A stretch of 64,000 nt of DNA from Thiomicrorhabdus heinhorstiae (lineage in GTDB: Bacteria; Pseudomonadota; Gammaproteobacteria; Thiomicrospirales; Thiomicrospiraceae). The position numbers and the translations under genes are program-made. Positions 62,946 to 64,000 of the stretch are shown in pieces. The notes below the pieces were generated by a model. The model was not told the origin of the DNA, searched no databases, and saw only the letters and a list, made by a program, of their open reading frames with translations. Location: the NCBI RefSeq assembly GCF_013391765.2, contig NZ_JACBGI020000001.1, forward strand, positions 124,001 through 188,000, given 5' to 3'. The stretch's first letter is position 1. The number at the start of each line of letters is the position of its first letter.

Positions 62946-63647
62946 ATGCAACCGAAAACCTATTTAATTACCGGTGCCGCCAAAGGTCTCGGACGAGAAT
63001 TAAGCATTCAGCTATACCAGGCAGGTCACCAGCTCATTCTACTGGATAAAGAACTGAAAGCCCTCAATGCACTATACGATGAGCTCGAGGATAACGAAGA
63101 ACGTATTGCACTTTATCCAATCGATCTTCTGGGCGCCAATATCGACGACTACAAGAATATGCAGGCAATTTTAATGGAAGCTTATCCGCACGGCCTGGAC
63201 GGTGTTGTCCTGAATGCGGCGATTCTTCCGGCTTTCACGCCGATCGAACATTTCGATTTCGGTCAGTGGTATGAAGTACTGCACACCAACCTCAACGCCA
63301 ACTTTCATCTGATTCAGCAGACTCTGCCGTTATTAAGAATCTCTGAGGACGGCAAGCTCTGTGCAATCAGTGATCGAGCAATTCATGAAATGCCGGCCTA
63401 TTACGGGGCCTACGGTGTAGCCAAGGCAGGACTGGAACAGTTAATGCGGACGGTCGCCACGGAAAACGGAGCTTCGAATATCGCTTTCTATCTGGCACAA
63501 CTGCCTGCGTTTGCTACTGAAAGTCGTGGGCGACTCTACCCGGGTGAAAATCCGTATGAGTTAACCAGCGCGGCGGCGGTAGCGGAGTCTATTTATAAAG
63601 CCTTGCTCGAGGATGACTGCGGAGAATGGATTGAAAAGCTTCACTGA
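62946..63647 (+). CDS. YciK-like short-chain dehydrogenase
   Basis: A 233-aa SDR oxidoreductase with TGAAKGLG (nucleotide binding, residues 9-16), NAA motif (VLNAAILP), catalytic Ser in CAISDRAI and YGAYGVAKAGLEQL with the YxxxK pair. It corresponds to the yciK-type gene after mupP in Pseudomonas. Substrate unknown. It follows the phosphatase after 3 bp. Confidence 0.85.
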   Translation: MQPKTYLITGAAKGLGRELSIQLYQAGHQLILLDKELKALNALYDELEDNEERIALYPIDLLGANIDDYKNMQAILMEAYPHGLDGVVLNAAILPAFTPIEHFDFGQWYEVLHTNLNANFHLIQQTLPLLRISEDGKLCAISDRAIHEMPAYYGAYGVAKAGLEQLMRTVATENGASNIAFYLAQLPAFATESRGRLYPGENPYELTSAAAVAESIYKALLEDDCGEWIEKLH

Positions 63648-63695
63648 GAAGCTTTCAGACGATTCCAATAAGACGACAATTGTGGATGCGATAAT

Positions 63696-64000
63696 TTAAA
63701 GAATTCGCTGTTTCACTAAGCTTGGAGCAGAATCGAGCAGCTGTCGGGTATAAGGGTGCTGCGGTCGTCCGATAACCTCTTCGACCGTTCCACTCTCGAC
63801 AATCTTGCCTTGCTGCATAACCGCCACTTTGTGGGCGATAGTCGGCACGATCGACAAATCGTGCGTTATAAACAGATACGACAGACCGTATTTCTGTTGC
63901 AATTCATCGAGTAATTTCAATACCTGAGCGCGTACCGATACGTCCAAAGCACTGGTCGGTTCATCACAAATAATCAAATCCGGTTCGACAGCCAGAGCAC
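63696..64000 (-). CDS. Oligopeptide-type ABC transporter ATPase, N-terminus outside window
   Basis: C-terminal end of an ABC ATPase, open at the window edge ([25 protein letters not shown]). Walker B is [10 protein letters not shown], the H loop ITHDLSIV, and the tail has [30 protein letters not shown], the hallmark of Dpp/Opp/Yej family ATPases, which import peptides. It is probably the second nucleotide-binding domain or a YejF-type double ATPase. It is convergent with the yciK-like gene. Confidence 0.88.
   Translation of the reverse strand, partial: ALAVEPDLIICDEPTSALDVSVRAQVLKLLDELQQKYGLSYLFITHDLSIVPTIAHKVAVMQQGKIVESGTVEEVIGRPQHPYTRQLLDSAPSLVKQRIL

Overview
This window looks like ordinary chromosome of a chemolithoautotrophic gammaproteobacterium, most likely of the Thiomicrospira / Thiomicrorhabdus / Hydrogenovibrio group. 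The housekeeping neighbourhoods are typically gammaproteobacterial: gyrA, serC, pheA, hisC, tyrA, aroA, cmk, rpsA, ihfB, lapA, pyrF; rpsF, rpsR, DUF2232, rplI, dnaB, alr; and ubiG, mupP-like, yciK-like. A cbbY-type phosphatase beside a D-ribulokinase-type sugar kinase suggests a Calvin cycle. The genus is inferred from overall gene character, not from a database match. I see no insertion sequence, prophage, integron or CRISPR array. Gene density is high and most genes sit in short operons with small gaps or 1-10 nt overlaps.

Layout. 1-9.5 kb: 3' end of thrC facing recJ, then a yqiA-type esterase, a secreted hypothetical protein, a phosphotransferase/ATPase fusion, a dksA lacking most of its zinc ligands, cbbY, a HopJ-like gene and a D-ribulokinase-like gene. 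9.7-13.2 kb: zipA, ligA, darP. 13.2-16.2 kb (minus): yciB, yciI, an S24 peptidase-like protein without a DNA-binding domain, a one-domain asparaginase and a DMT transporter. 16.4-19.7 kb (plus): rnaAM-like PHP protein, yciO, site-2 protease, rluB. 19.8-21.8 kb (minus): an M61 peptidase and slyX. 21.9-24.2 kb: two divergent SLAC1/TDT-family membrane proteins. 24.3-26.4 kb: gltX and a four-tRNA cluster (Ala, Glu, Gly, Glu) behind a strong promoter. 26.5-30 kb: relA, a small coiled-coil protein and a small outer-membrane barrel. 30.1-33.3 kb: dusA, an unusual xseA with an N-terminal DUF5710-like domain, xseB and a yfgD/arsC-like gene. 33.6-40.9 kb: small hypothetical proteins, rpoN, a bicupin protein, a two-component pair and a SPOR-domain protein. 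40.9-48.5 kb (minus): rpsF-rpsR-DUF2232-rplI, dnaB, alr, nudF, a MATE pump and ychJ. 48.7-61.2 kb (minus): gyrA through pyrF. 61.5-63.6 kb (plus): ubiG, mupP/gph and yciK. The window ends in a partial oligopeptide-type ABC ATPase.

How the genes fit together. The 48.7-61.2 kb block joins aromatic amino-acid synthesis (aroA, tyrA, pheA, hisC), serine synthesis (serC), translation (rpsA), nucleotide synthesis (cmk, pyrF) and DNA topology (gyrA, ihfB). The stringent response is represented by relA, the dksA variant and GC-rich discriminators at the tRNA and rpsF promoters. CbbY and the ribulokinase-like enzyme could recycle by-products of RuBisCO and pentose metabolism.

I do not see a clearly new multi-gene system. 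The items most worth checking are the DUF5710-XseA fusion, the stand-alone S24 protein, the divergent SLAC1 pair with a palindrome between them, the dksA variant with a 7-5-7 palindrome over its predicted promoter, a similar palindrome upstream of rpoN, a nested inverted repeat at 33.3 kb, and an antitoxin-like domain fused to membrane helices at 34 kb.
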